DNA of 64,000 nt from JAAXQD01 sp963790095 (GTDB taxonomy: Bacteria > Desulfobacterota > Desulfobacteria > Desulfobacterales > UBA11574): positions 62,001-126,000 of the forward strand of contig CAWBNO010000006.1 of assembly GCA_963790095.1 (NCBI GenBank), given 5' to 3'. Under the pieces are notes generated by a model. The model saw only the letters and a list, made by a program, of their open reading frames with translations. It did no database searches and was not told where the DNA came from. The position numbers and the translations under genes are program-made. Shown here piece after piece: positions 45,556 to 54,082 of the stretch (position 1 is the stretch's first letter; every line of letters starts with the position of its first letter).

Positions 45556-46866
45556 ATGAAATTTCAAAAAACTGTTTGCGACATCTCTTTTGCGGAAAAG
45601 GTTAGGATATTTTCTCACGATTACTTAAAATGTTTTATATATATATCTAATTTCGATTCCTCAAGATATCTTTTCACCAAAGTGCTCTTTTCAAAACTCA
45701 TCGGGACGTCCCAGGTCCTCGAAGACTTCCTCGATTTTCATGGCGCAAAAAATAGTAAAAGCTGGTATTTTTACAGGGAGCTTTCAGCCACTGTCAGGCA
45801 TTTGAGCCTGGGAGGATATTCACAAACCCATATTTTAAATCGTCTCGATTTCTATGGACTGCCGGATATGGGGTCATTTGAAAAGGAAGGGACGGCGACC
45901 CTGTATTTTTTTCGAGAATCTCTCAGAAAATTGGCACCGGTTATTCTTGAAGAAGCCAAACGGCTTAATATCCCTTTGCCCGAAGAAAATTATGAGCTGG
46001 ATGACTTCCCGGGTATCATCACCGGTGAGATCCTCGAATATGATATAGACGATATCGACAAGGATCAACAGAAGAAGAACATCGTGAATATTGCCAGTGA
46101 GTTTTTAACCATCGCCGCAAATTTTGATCCCATCGGATTTTATGAACCCTATAAATTTGAAGAAATGTTGAAGATTGTACCGGAAAAGGTCAATGAGGTG
46201 GAGATGCGGCGTTTTGAAATGCTCGTACACAATCTTCAGTCTTCTTTTGATACGTATGTCATCCATGGCGCATTCCGGTACGGCAATCGGAAACTTAAAG
46301 ATCTTCGCGGCTTTTTCTCGGTGGTATTTCACCTTCTTCAAATGATCGGCAGGCTGTTACATTTTTATGAGCGGCACCTTCACAAGGCAGGATACAAAAG
46401 TATATATAAACAAGTTCAGGATCGGTTATCATCGTTAATCGATCCTGAAGAGCTTCTTGATCGCACCGTCAATTACGGCCTCTACTATATCTGCCATTTC
46501 CTGACAACAGGTAAAGAGTTGGCCCAGGAGATACTGAATGAGAATATCGAACGTTCTTCCATTCGAGTGGGTGTACCTGTAAAACTTGGTTTTCATAGCA
46601 GACCTAGCCTTTTGGTTGCCAAAATCGTCCAGCATTACGGGGGGCAAGTAGAACTCTGTGTCGTCAAAGATAGATTTGATGCAAGCAGCGTGCTCGATAT
46701 CCAATGGGCCGGGGGAAAAATCCAGAAGGAGAACATCACCGAAGTTGTCTTTGAAGGCGACGTTAGAGCTTTAAAGGATATTGAAATCCTGGCCGGTGTC
46801 AATTACGGTGAAGACACCATGGGCAAGGGTATTCCACTCCCTAAGGAACTGGGTTACCTTAAATAG
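45556..46866 (+). CDS. Protein of unknown function with C-terminal HPr-like domain
   Basis: A 436-residue protein. The first about 330 residues are helical, soluble and match no family I recognise. Residues about 335-425 form an HPr-like (PTS phosphocarrier) domain. VPVKLGFHSRPSLLVAKIV keeps the active-site histidine (His347, GLHARP-like) and following Arg, ASSVLDIQWAGGK sits at the regulatory-serine position, and a closing helix follows (VRALKDIEILAG). The C-terminus continues with a short GEDTMGKGIPLPKEL tail. No PTS enzyme I, EIIA or HPr kinase gene is adjacent. A plausible role is phosphorylation-responsive regulation. It begins 86 nt after rnpB, and GGAGATGATG lies 14-20 nt before the start. 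Confidence 0.72.
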   Translation: MKFQKTVCDISFAEKVRIFSHDYLKCFIYISNFDSSRYLFTKVLFSKLIGTSQVLEDFLDFHGAKNSKSWYFYRELSATVRHLSLGGYSQTHILNRLDFYGLPDMGSFEKEGTATLYFFRESLRKLAPVILEEAKRLNIPLPEENYELDDFPGIITGEILEYDIDDIDKDQQKKNIVNIASEFLTIAANFDPIGFYEPYKFEEMLKIVPEKVNEVEMRRFEMLVHNLQSSFDTYVIHGAFRYGNRKLKDLRGFFSVVFHLLQMIGRLLHFYERHLHKAGYKSIYKQVQDRLSSLIDPEELLDRTVNYGLYYICHFLTTGKELAQEILNENIERSSIRVGVPVKLGFHSRPSLLVAKIVQHYGGQVELCVVKDRFDASSVLDIQWAGGKIQKENITEVVFEGDVRALKDIEILAGVNYGEDTMGKGIPLPKELGYLK

Positions 46867-46940
46867 AACTAGCAGAATACCTTAACCTTAGGCATTTTAG
46901 ATCATTTTAGATCACTTCACACTTTCCCTGAGAGACTCAG

Positions 46941-47645
46941 ATGGTTTCCGCGATTATTGTTGCCGCAGGCAAAGGCGTAAGGATGAAAAGCAGGAGGCGC
47001 AAACAGTATCTGGACCTTTCGGGACGACCTGTTTTAGGCCATTCGGTAATGACCTTTGATGCGTGCAGTTTGATCGATGAAATCTTTATTGTCGTTCCGG
47101 AAGATGAAATCGATTATTGCCAAAACAACATTGTCTCCTTGCTCGATCTTAAAGCCAGAGTTAACCTTATCCCCGGCGGTGTTCAGCGTCAGGATTCAGT
47201 GTACAACGGCCTTCAAGCCATCGACAAAAAAACAACTACGGTTGTCATTCATGATGGCGTGCGTCCGTTCGTTCATCCTGAGAAACTCACTGCATGTATC
47301 TTCGGGGCGAAAGATTTTGGCGCCTGCATCCTTGCCATCCCGGTCAGCGATACTTTAAAATGCGTCAACAAATCGGGCATGATAGACACCACACTTTTCA
47401 GAGACAATATTTGGTTTGCCCAAACTCCCCAGGCGTTTCAGTACGGCCTGATCGTAAAAGCCCATGAAACCGCACGTCGGGATGGATATACCGGCACAGA
47501 TGACGCATCGCTTGTGGAACGACTTGGAAAGGACGTAAAAATTATCACCGGCAGTAAATTTAACATCAAGATCACGACCCATGAAGACCTGGACGTTGCA
47601 AGGGCGATGTTTGATATAGTGCCATTTGCAGAAAAGGTTCTGTAA
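46941..47645 (+). CDS. ispD: 2-C-methyl-D-erythritol 4-phosphate cytidylyltransferase
   Basis: Third step of the MEP isoprenoid pathway, CTP + MEP to CDP-ME. The 234-residue enzyme has the nucleotide-binding signature IVAAGKGVRMKSRRRKQYLDLSGRP and VHDGVRPF-type motif VIHDGVRPFV. It also has IPVSDTLK, FAQTPQAFQYGLI and TGTDDASLVERLG. ispF, often fused or adjacent, is absent. The stop overlaps the fmdB-like start by one base (TAATG). Confidence 0.95.
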   Translation: MVSAIIVAAGKGVRMKSRRRKQYLDLSGRPVLGHSVMTFDACSLIDEIFIVVPEDEIDYCQNNIVSLLDLKARVNLIPGGVQRQDSVYNGLQAIDKKTTTVVIHDGVRPFVHPEKLTACIFGAKDFGACILAIPVSDTLKCVNKSGMIDTTLFRDNIWFAQTPQAFQYGLIVKAHETARRDGYTGTDDASLVERLGKDVKIITGSKFNIKITTHEDLDVARAMFDIVPFAEKVL

Positions 47646-47959
47646 TGCCCATTTACGAATACGAACATCTCAAATCTCCTTGTGAACAAGGTAAATTGTT
47701 TGAAGCAAAGCAGTCTATTTATGACAACGCACTGACCCGATGCCCCCACTGCAATGGACCCGTTCGCAAGCTCATTTCCCGCATCCATATCAGCACGCCA
47801 AAAACCAACGGAGAATTGCGCGATCTCGGTTTTACCAAACTGGTAAAAAGAGACGATGGGGTGTACGAAAATGTGACCGCCCGCAATGGAGACAGCCGCA
47901 TGGTTCTCCGGGACAAACCAGAAACCCTTCCGGATCTGAAGAAAACCCTCAGCGATTAG
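47645..47959 (+). CDS. FmdB-like putative zinc-ribbon protein, first cysteine pair incomplete
   Basis: A 104-residue protein beginning MPIYEYEHLKSPC, which matches the FmdB family N-terminus (MPIYEYRC.. with Cys-x2-Cys). Here the first pair is reduced to a single Cys13, while the second pair is intact in RCPHCNGPVRKLIS. The C-terminal half is charged and unmatched. Family members are presumed regulators or ribosome-associated factors; the function is uncertain. It is translationally coupled to ispD. Confidence 0.72.
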   Translation: MPIYEYEHLKSPCEQGKLFEAKQSIYDNALTRCPHCNGPVRKLISRIHISTPKTNGELRDLGFTKLVKRDDGVYENVTARNGDSRMVLRDKPETLPDLKKTLSD

Positions 47960-48356
47960 AAAGAGGGTGCACATCATAAAGTGCATTCATGCCCAGTTTG
48001 GTGTGCTTGTTCAGTAAAAAGATTTTATTAATCTCTCATTTATATCCGATCTTCTTCACGAAACATTTTTTATGGACCCCGATTGCATCCTTTAATTTCC
48101 CATTGATAAGTATGGTTTTTATAGAACACTGGAGCATTCAATCCTAAATAACCCCGCCAAATTCGGGCATTAAATTCTACCTCCGCATTTATCATCAAAA
48201 ATTTGCCGAAACAAAAACCGATGAAGCCCCAAGAGAATCTCGGCTAAAAATCGATTTATGGCATGATTCTTGGAAACATTTTTCCCTGATGGGATATTCT
48301 CATTAATGGTTTTGTGTTCCTGTCCACCAAACACTTATTTTAAAAAGGAGGAAACG
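47960..48356. other. Intergenic region, no gene seen
   Basis: About 400 nt of stop-rich sequence between the fmdB-like and comEA-like genes. A short direct echo GTGCACATCATAAAGTGCAT (47968-47987) is visible. No RNA fold or promoter was clear enough to call. Confidence 0.5.
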
Positions 48357-48638
48357 ATGACAAAATCAAAAAAAATGTTGGTCTGCTGTATTGCGTTGGC
48401 AATGGTTGTGGTATTCTGCGGTCCGTCATGGGCCGGAGATTCAGGAAAAATAAATCTGAATAAAGCCACGGTCGAAGAACTTACTCAACTCAAAGGGATA
48501 GGGACTAAGTACGCGGAAAGAATTGTAGAGTTCCGAGAAAAAAATGGTCCCTTCAAAAAACCTGAAGATATTCTTCAAATTCAAGGAATCGGCCCTAAAA
48601 CCTTGGAGTTGAACAAAGACCGGCTCACAGTTGAGTAA
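48357..48638 (+). CDS. Secreted ComEA-like helix-hairpin-helix protein
   Basis: A 93-residue protein with a Sec signal peptide (KKMLVCCIALAMVVVFC, cleavage near SWAG). The mature body is two helix-hairpin-helix motifs: INLNKATVEELTQLKGIG and FKKPEDILQIQGIGPKTLE. This is the ComEA DNA-binding fold without the long linker of Gram-positive ComEA. The likely role is periplasmic DNA binding or uptake, but no other competence genes are adjacent. The ATG at 48357 has AGGAGG 6 nt upstream. A longer in-frame opening (48270) is not supported. Confidence 0.88.
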   Translation: MTKSKKMLVCCIALAMVVVFCGPSWAGDSGKINLNKATVEELTQLKGIGTKYAERIVEFREKNGPFKKPEDILQIQGIGPKTLELNKDRLTVE

Positions 48639-48652
48639 ACGGTGGGAAACCG

Positions 48653-48691
48653 GCGTAATCGACGGCCCATTATACGGGTCGTTGATTACGC
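48653..48691 (+). terminator. Strong hairpin after comEA, possible terminator
   Basis: GCGTAATCGACGGCCC (48653-48668) pairs over all 16 positions (two G-U) with GGGTCGTTGATTACGC (48676-48691) around a 7-nt loop. No T-run follows directly, so a factor-assisted terminator or stability hairpin is possible. 48692-49336 holds no gene beyond the repeat listed next. Confidence 0.5.
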
Positions 48692-48849
48692 AGGCAACCT
48701 AAACTCATTTTTCCACATGTTAATTATGCAACGATAAGGTAGTCTCTCTCTTTGTACCCACAAGATATAAGTTTTAATTCACTCCTACACGTTTAAAACT
48801 TGACGAATCGTTTCATGAGAAATGCTATCAATGTAATCAAGCTTGACAT

Positions 48850-48916
48850 GACACTAGTTTCCACCCATAAATGGCCTTTTATGTTCGGTTCTGCGTTCTC
48901 CGCGGGTTTCCGGCTG
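48850..48916. repeat. Dispersed 65-bp repeat, copy 2
   Basis: Shares CTAGTTTCCACCCATAAATG, GGCC and GTTCTCCGCGGGTTTCCGG, in the same order and spacing, with 24982-25050. It is preceded by a TTGACATGACA stretch. There is no coding frame in common. It lies in the gene-poor patch 48639-49336. Confidence 0.65.
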
Positions 48917-49336
48917 TGGCATACGGGGAGGTTGCCTCTAGAGAGAGATCGTTCCATGATGGCGCATATATCTTTCCAACCGACTGAAACTTGTGCTTAA
49001 GCATACGGAAGCCCGAGCCGTGCCAGAGTTATAAAGAACAGTTCGTCAAAAACACATCCGATGTATGTTTTAATCATAATTTCATTTGGTTCGCTCTAAC
49101 GCATGCTAAAGCCCTTTAAATAGCCAGTCGGCTTCCAAGAGAAACACACCGTCGCTTCGCTGTACCGAAATCAAATGGGTTCACCCCGGGTTTTGTATGG
49201 ATAAATATGGACAATTTCTGTTTCATCTGATATCGAAAATGCGTGTTGCCCCTGTCGCTTCATAACGCTAACATGTCACCATTTGCCCAAAGTGCATCTG
49301 ATCACCGAAACCAGGACCAATAGAAGGAGATAATGT

Positions 49337-49654
49337 ATGGCGAGTGATACCCAAAAGACCCAGATTAATTTAACCGTGGATCGGAACAACCTGTACCGTG
49401 AGGAATCGTTCACCGATATTAAAGTCGCATCCATCCGGCAACTCACACCGATAAAGCCGGATTTGACAACGGATAACAGCCGCCATCCCCTGTATATGGG
49501 GCAAACACAGTTGATGACACCCTCAGGGCCTGTAATGCTTCAGTCTTTGCTCGAAGCGGTAACTTTAGATGAAGCCATCGAAAAATTTCCTGTGGCAATG
49601 CAAAAGGAAGTGGACAAGGTCATGGCACAGATCCATAAAAGCCCGGAAGCATAG
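49337..49654 (+). CDS. Conserved-looking cytoplasmic hypothetical protein (105 aa)
   Basis: A small soluble protein with no recognised domain. It is acidic in the second half, with a DEAIEKFPVAMQKEVDKVMA helix near the C-terminus and a beta-like MGQTQLMTPSGPVMLQ segment. A strong AGAAGGAGAT ribosome-binding site precedes the ATG, which supports a real gene. It is followed 5 nt later by the remnant of a P-loop ATPase gene that it may once have shared an operon with. Function is unknown. Confidence 0.62.
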   Translation: MASDTQKTQINLTVDRNNLYREESFTDIKVASIRQLTPIKPDLTTDNSRHPLYMGQTQLMTPSGPVMLQSLLEAVTLDEAIEKFPVAMQKEVDKVMAQIHKSPEA

Positions 49655-49659
49655 GTGGA

Positions 49660-49803
49660 ATGAAAATATTGATCTCCGGTAAAGGGGGAAGTGGGAAGAG
49701 CACCCTATCTGCCGGACCATCGAAGATTTCAAGAAAAAGTTCCGGCCATTCAAAATTCGCAGGGCACCATGGACTTAGAAGCCATTTCAAAACCTTCCGG
49801 TGA
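49660..49803 (+). pseudogene. Remnant of a CooC/ParA-like P-loop ATPase gene
   Basis: The frame opens MKILISGKGGSGKSTLSA, which is the exact N-terminal Walker A of CooC/MinD-type ATPases that normally run to about 250 residues. The reading then becomes unlike any ATPase and stops at codon 48. A one-base shift after the P-loop leaves 30 further open codons ending at the same place. The 3' end overlaps the left terminal repeat of the palindromic element at 49780-49960. Deletion plus repeat insertion is the simplest reading. Confidence 0.65.
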
Positions 49804-49960
49804 GTGATTTTTGAGTCTTTTGTCGAAAAGCGCTTAGCGATGCGGCGCGTAAAATTTGTAGCTGTCTGAGGGCGTTAGCCCGAGTTCTACAAATTTAGCA
49901 CAGCGAGCTTAGCGCTTTACAAAAGGCTCAAGCCAACGAATGGGAGGTTTTGAAATGGCT
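49780..49960. repeat. Palindromic element with 16-bp perfect terminal inverted repeats
   Basis: Ends are AGCCATTTCAAAACCT (49780-49795) and its exact complement AGGTTTTGAAATGGCT (49945-49960). Nested inside are GAGTCTTTTGTCGAAAAGCGC complementary to GCGCTTTACAAAAGGCTC, and TTTGTAG..CTACAAA. The centre AGCTGTCTGAGGGCGTTAGCC matches the core of copies A and C read in the other orientation. It is a long hairpin with no coding capacity, located at the broken ATPase gene. 49961-50023 holds nothing else. Confidence 0.8.
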
Positions 49961-50023
49961 TATAATCCTGTGTGGATCTGCTAAAGCAATGGGTGTTATT
50001 TTCTGCTCGATGACATTGAAGGA

Positions 50024-50488
50024 ATGCCGAACCCAATGACCCACGAAAAATTTATAGATATTAACGGCGCCTATCCCGGAAACCCTCGGGTGGCGGTGGG
50101 CGCTGTCGTTTTTAAGGAAAACAAAGTCCTACTGGTGTTGCGGAGCAAACCGCCGGCTGAAAACCAATGGTCTATTCCCGGGGGATGCGTTGAGTTGGGC
50201 GAGACCCTTCAGGAAGCCGCGGAACGAGAGATCCTTGAAGAGACCGGAATTTCCATTCGGGCCGGAGAAATAGTTTATACTTTTGATGTGATCGAAAGAG
50301 ACGACAGGGGCCGAATTCGGTTCCATTATGTGATTTTAGATCTTGCAGCCGATTATATTCGTGGGGAAGTCAAGGCCGGAGATGATGCGGTGGATGTAAG
50401 CTGGGTGTCATCCAAAGATATCAATGCCCTCAAAGTAAGTGCTGCCACCCGAAAACTGCTCAAGGAATGTTACGGATTCGGGCCATGA
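50024..50488 (+). CDS. Nudix hydrolase (ADP-ribose pyrophosphatase-like)
   Basis: A 154-residue protein with a complete Nudix box: GGCVELGETLQEAAEREILEETGI fits G-x5-E-x7-REUxEE-xGU (about 52-75). The preceding RVAVGAVVFKENKVLLVLRS is the usual first strand pair. Such enzymes hydrolyse nucleoside diphosphate derivatives; the substrate is uncertain. Start alternatives are 50024 and 50036. The sequence before them is only weakly Shine-Dalgarno-like (GAAGGA). It appears monocistronic. Confidence 0.88.
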   Translation: MPNPMTHEKFIDINGAYPGNPRVAVGAVVFKENKVLLVLRSKPPAENQWSIPGGCVELGETLQEAAEREILEETGISIRAGEIVYTFDVIERDDRGRIRFHYVILDLAADYIRGEVKAGDDAVDVSWVSSKDINALKVSAATRKLLKECYGFGP

Positions 50489-50675
50489 TCTAATCCATCT
50501 GGATTTTTCCTAAATTTTCATCGATCATCCTGTTGTTTTTAAAAACCGAGGCATAACAATCTATGTTTTTTGAATCAGATCACCATTGTTACCGCCATTG
50601 GTTTATTGACATCACATACTGTTTATTATAGGTATGGAAAAATATTAATCCATGGCGTCTATAAGGAGTGAAATT

Positions 50676-51299
50676 ATGGGGATAAATACTTTCACCGATT
50701 ACTACGAAGATCTTCAGATAAGCCCGAATGCGGATATGGAAATGATCGAGAGAGTTTTCAGGATGCTTGCGAAACGGTACCATCCTGACAATACACAAAC
50801 CGGAAATTCCGAAAAATTCAACACGCTCAATGATGCCTACCGCGTGCTGTCTGATCCTGAGAAACGGGCGGCCTATGACGTAAAATATGATCAGGAACGC
50901 GCGGCCTCCTGGAAGATTTTCGAAGAGGCGTCACACTCGGACGGTTTTGATGACGACACTCGGATTCGGCAAGGGGTTCTCTCCTTGCTCTATACGGCAC
51001 GCAGGCGGGATGCGTCGAATCCGGGGATGGGAATCGTTGAACTGGAAAAGTATCTAAGCTGTCCCCAGGAGCACATGGAATTTCATGTCTGGTATCTTAA
51101 AGAAAAAGACTGGATTCGGCGGACGGAGACTGGAGCCTGGGCTATTACAGCAGATGGTGTAGACAAGGCGATAGAGAGTGATCGGTTTCTGAGGAAAGAT
51201 CGTTTGCTGCCCGAACCCGAGGGATTTTCAGCAGAGCGCCAGAGCCCCAAGGATTCCAATCCCGAGGGCAATAGGCTATTAGATGACGATAGCGAATAA
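50676..51299 (+). CDS. J-domain protein with winged-helix-like C-terminus
   Basis: A 207-residue protein. The N-terminal J domain (about 7-68) starts FTDYYEDLQISPNADMEMIE and has the HPD tripeptide at 36-38, so it should stimulate a DnaK-type chaperone. After an acidic linker, residues about 95-165 read like a winged helix (GVLSLLYTARRRDASNPGMG, LKEKDWIRRTETGAWAITADG), a DNA-binding-type fold. There is no Gly/Phe region, zinc finger or client domain, so this is not DnaJ itself. The ATG 50676 has AAGGAG 7-8 nt upstream. Confidence 0.85.
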   Translation: MGINTFTDYYEDLQISPNADMEMIERVFRMLAKRYHPDNTQTGNSEKFNTLNDAYRVLSDPEKRAAYDVKYDQERAASWKIFEEASHSDGFDDDTRIRQGVLSLLYTARRRDASNPGMGIVELEKYLSCPQEHMEFHVWYLKEKDWIRRTETGAWAITADGVDKAIESDRFLRKDRLLPEPEGFSAERQSPKDSNPEGNRLLDDDSE

Positions 51300-51402
51300 C
51301 CGTGTGTCCGACAACACGCCAAGATTGACATCCGTTTAATTTCAGCCCTGTCCGACCTGCTTTTTTAAATGGAATTGCGAAGCGATGGGTTAACGGTAAC
51401 AG

Positions 51403-52302
51403 TTATTTTGTGGCAAATTCTTTTTTAAGAAATTTATTAAAGGCCCTACACAACGGAGAGGCGCTCCGTTGTTTGTGCTGTATGAGATAAAAACTTCGCT
51501 TCAGGTTCAGATCTTTGATTGCTAAAGCTTTTAACGTCCCTGCTTTCAGTTCTTCCGCCACCGCGATGGTGGAGAGAATCGAAATTCCGACCTTGCTTTT
51601 TATACCCTGAATAATCGCTGCCGTACTTCCCATTTCTGAAATAACGTTAAGATCCTCAAATACATGCCCTTTCTCCGTTAAACTCCTCTTGATGGATTTT
51701 AAAGTTCCGGAGCCGGGTTCACGAACAATAAAAGGTTCCTCGAACAATAATTCCGAGTGGATATGTTTTTTCCCGGCCCATTTATGATCGGCGGTAACAA
51801 TCAGCCGCAGTTCGTCTTCGATGAGTTTTTCCTTGGCAATGTTTTTATCGGATGGTTCGGCCCCCACAATACCGAGTTCCAGTAAACCAGATAGGGCATC
51901 CTGTATTATTTGCTCGGTGTCACCGATAATCAGTGAAATTTTAACCTCAGGATAATCCGCTGTAAAAGCACCGACAAGTTGTGGCAGAATGTATCCTCCG
52001 GGAATGGTGCTGCCGCCGATGACCAGCCGCCCTTTGATTTTTCCCTGAAATTCATCCATGGCGGCTTCAGCCTCATCCCGTAAAGCGATCAGCTTTCGGG
52101 CATAGGTATACAGCAATTTACCGGCTGTGCTCGGGACCGCTTTCTTGCCGAGACGATCGATCAGTTGACACCCGAAGTGATTTTCCAGGTCTTTGATGTG
52201 GCTGCTGATGGTGGGTTGAGATAAATGGATGGCATTTCCGGCTTTGGAAAAACCTTCGAGTTCGATAACCTTGCAGAAAATATTTAACTGCCACAAATCC
52301 AT
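51403..52302 (-). CDS. LysR-family transcriptional regulator
   Basis: A 299-residue regulator. The N-terminal winged helix-turn-helix (LNIFCKVIELEGFSKAGNAI and HLSQPTISSHIKDLENHFG) is followed by a linker helix and a periplasmic-binding-like effector domain. The start MDLWQLNIFCKV resembles the LysR group seen with selenium metabolism genes in sulfate reducers; that is a weak recollection, not a test. It is divergent from the MFS transporter gene, 342 nt away, which is its most obvious candidate target. Confidence 0.88.
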   Translation of the reverse strand: MDLWQLNIFCKVIELEGFSKAGNAIHLSQPTISSHIKDLENHFGCQLIDRLGKKAVPSTAGKLLYTYARKLIALRDEAEAAMDEFQGKIKGRLVIGGSTIPGGYILPQLVGAFTADYPEVKISLIIGDTEQIIQDALSGLLELGIVGAEPSDKNIAKEKLIEDELRLIVTADHKWAGKKHIHSELLFEEPFIVREPGSGTLKSIKRSLTEKGHVFEDLNVISEMGSTAAIIQGIKSKVGISILSTIAVAEELKAGTLKALAIKDLNLKRSFYLIQHKQRSASPLCRAFNKFLKKEFATK

Positions 52303-52440
52303 TTTTAAGCCTTTCTTTGAGGTTGGATTAACATAAATTCAAAACAGGCCTTTAATTTGCCATAAACCGCAGCCTATATGATGCAGTTCAGCGGCGTTCT
52401 TTTCAATACACAAAAAGATATCATTAAATCAATATAAGAA

Positions 52441-52512
52441 TGATGAACTCGAAAAAAGTCTTTGGCTCGTTCCGCAAGCAAAAGATTTTTTTCGAAGCCG
52501 CCATGAATGATT
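52441..52512. repeat. Minimal derivative of the palindromic element
   Basis: GATGAACTCGAAAAAAGTCT at the left and GATTTTTTTCGAAGCCGCC at the right match the outer ends of copies A and C, with nearly all of the interior deleted. The two ends form a hairpin of about 20 bp. It lies in the LysR-MFS divergent gap, so it may sit within the regulatory region. The remaining 342 nt contain no gene. Confidence 0.6.
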
Positions 52513-52644
52513 CATTGAAGATTCCAGGGTTTTTGATATATATGGAGCTAAATTTAATTCCAGGGTGAGGATGAATGGGGAGGGAACCATTTCCCTTTTC
52601 CCATAAAGATCTTAAATTAACTCTCAATCCATGGGGATGTATGT

Positions 52645-53982
52645 ATGAATGAAGACAAGAAGGCGGTTTGGGGTTGGCTCATGTATGACTGGGCAAATTC
52701 TGCCTTCGCTACCACCGTGATGGCGGGATTTTTCCCGGTGTTCTTTAAACAGTACTGGAGTTATGGTACCAATGTCAATACAAGCACCGCACAGCTTGGA
52801 ATCGGGAATTCCATCGCAAGCGTATTGGTGGCAATTATGGCCCCTGTTCTGGGTGCAATTGCCGATAGAGGTTCGGTGAGAAAAAAATTCCTGATCTTTT
52901 TTGCATACTCAGGGGTACTGATGACCGCCGGTCTGTTTATGGTCCAAAAAGGTGATTGGGTATGGGCTGTTTTTTTATATGTCATGGGGGTTATCGGATT
53001 CTCCGGTGCCAATATATTTTACGATTCACTTCTACCGAGTATCGCGGATAAAGAGAATATTGATTATATATCCGGCTTGGGCTATTCTTTGGGATACCTT
53101 GGCGGCGGACTACTTTTTCTGCTAAATGTTCTAACGGCATTGATGCCCGAAAAATTTGGATTTTCGGATGCGGAGACAGCGATCAGATATGCCTTTCTTT
53201 CAGTGGCCTTATGGTGGGGCCTATTTACAATCTTTACCATGATCTGGATCCCTGAAGAACCCAGGTCCGCACCTCCGTTAAGGGGCGTCGGATTGATCGT
53301 CGACGGTTTTCGCCAATTGTCCGGTACATTTAAAAAGATCCGCCATATGAAGACGGTGGCGCTCTTTTTATCTGCATACTGGTTTTACATTGACGGCGTG
53401 GATACCATTATTCGGATGGCCGTCGATTATGGGATGTCCCTTGGATTTAATTCGAACGATTTGATTTTTGCCCTTTTGATCACGCAGTTTGTCGGTTTTC
53501 CTTCTGCAATTGTTTTCGGAAAGTTGGGACAACGATGGAGCGTACGTAAATCCATCTACATGGCCATCGGTATATACCTGTTCGTTACATTGTGGGGAAG
53601 CATGATGACCAACAAACAGGAATTTTACATCCTGGCCGTCATCATCGGTTTGGTTCAGGGCGGCATTCAAGCGTTGAGCCGGTCTTACTATTCGAGACTG
53701 ATACCCAAAGAAAGGGCTGCCGAGTTCTATGGGTTTTACAACATGCTGGGAAAATTTGCGGCCATTCTGGGGCCCGTTCTGATGGGTTCTGTTGGTCTGA
53801 CGGTGCGTCGGGTTCTGATGCCGACATCTCCCACTCCTGAACAGGTGATACATGTCGGACAGCTGGCGTCTCGCTGTGGGATTGCATCCATTGCGCTTCT
53901 TTTTATCGTCGGCGCGTTTCTTTTTTCTTGGGTCGATGAAGAAAAAGGAAAAGCAGAAGCATACCGTTTGTCAGACGTTTAA
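52645..53982 (+). CDS. MFS transporter, UMF1 (Atg22-like) family
   Basis: A 445-residue integral membrane protein with about 12 hydrophobic helices. The family signature is visible at the N-terminus (WGWLMYDWANSAFATTVMAG). The MFS inter-helix motif APVLGAIADRGSVRKKFL and the later GGIQALSRSYYSRLIPKERAAEFYG are also present. Eukaryotic relatives export amino acids from vacuoles; the bacterial substrate is unknown. It is divergent from lysR, with ilvA following in the same direction after 100 nt. Confidence 0.88.
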   Translation: MNEDKKAVWGWLMYDWANSAFATTVMAGFFPVFFKQYWSYGTNVNTSTAQLGIGNSIASVLVAIMAPVLGAIADRGSVRKKFLIFFAYSGVLMTAGLFMVQKGDWVWAVFLYVMGVIGFSGANIFYDSLLPSIADKENIDYISGLGYSLGYLGGGLLFLLNVLTALMPEKFGFSDAETAIRYAFLSVALWWGLFTIFTMIWIPEEPRSAPPLRGVGLIVDGFRQLSGTFKKIRHMKTVALFLSAYWFYIDGVDTIIRMAVDYGMSLGFNSNDLIFALLITQFVGFPSAIVFGKLGQRWSVRKSIYMAIGIYLFVTLWGSMMTNKQEFYILAVIIGLVQGGIQALSRSYYSRLIPKERAAEFYGFYNMLGKFAAILGPVLMGSVGLTVRRVLMPTSPTPEQVIHVGQLASRCGIASIALLFIVGAFLFSWVDEEKGKAEAYRLSDV

Positions 53983-54082
53983 TATTCCAGAAGTGAATTT
54001 AAGATACCCTGAAGTTACACCGCATTGTTGGAAAAAATCCTTTGAACCCGTGAACGCCTGCAATTAAAGAAAGGATCGAAAA

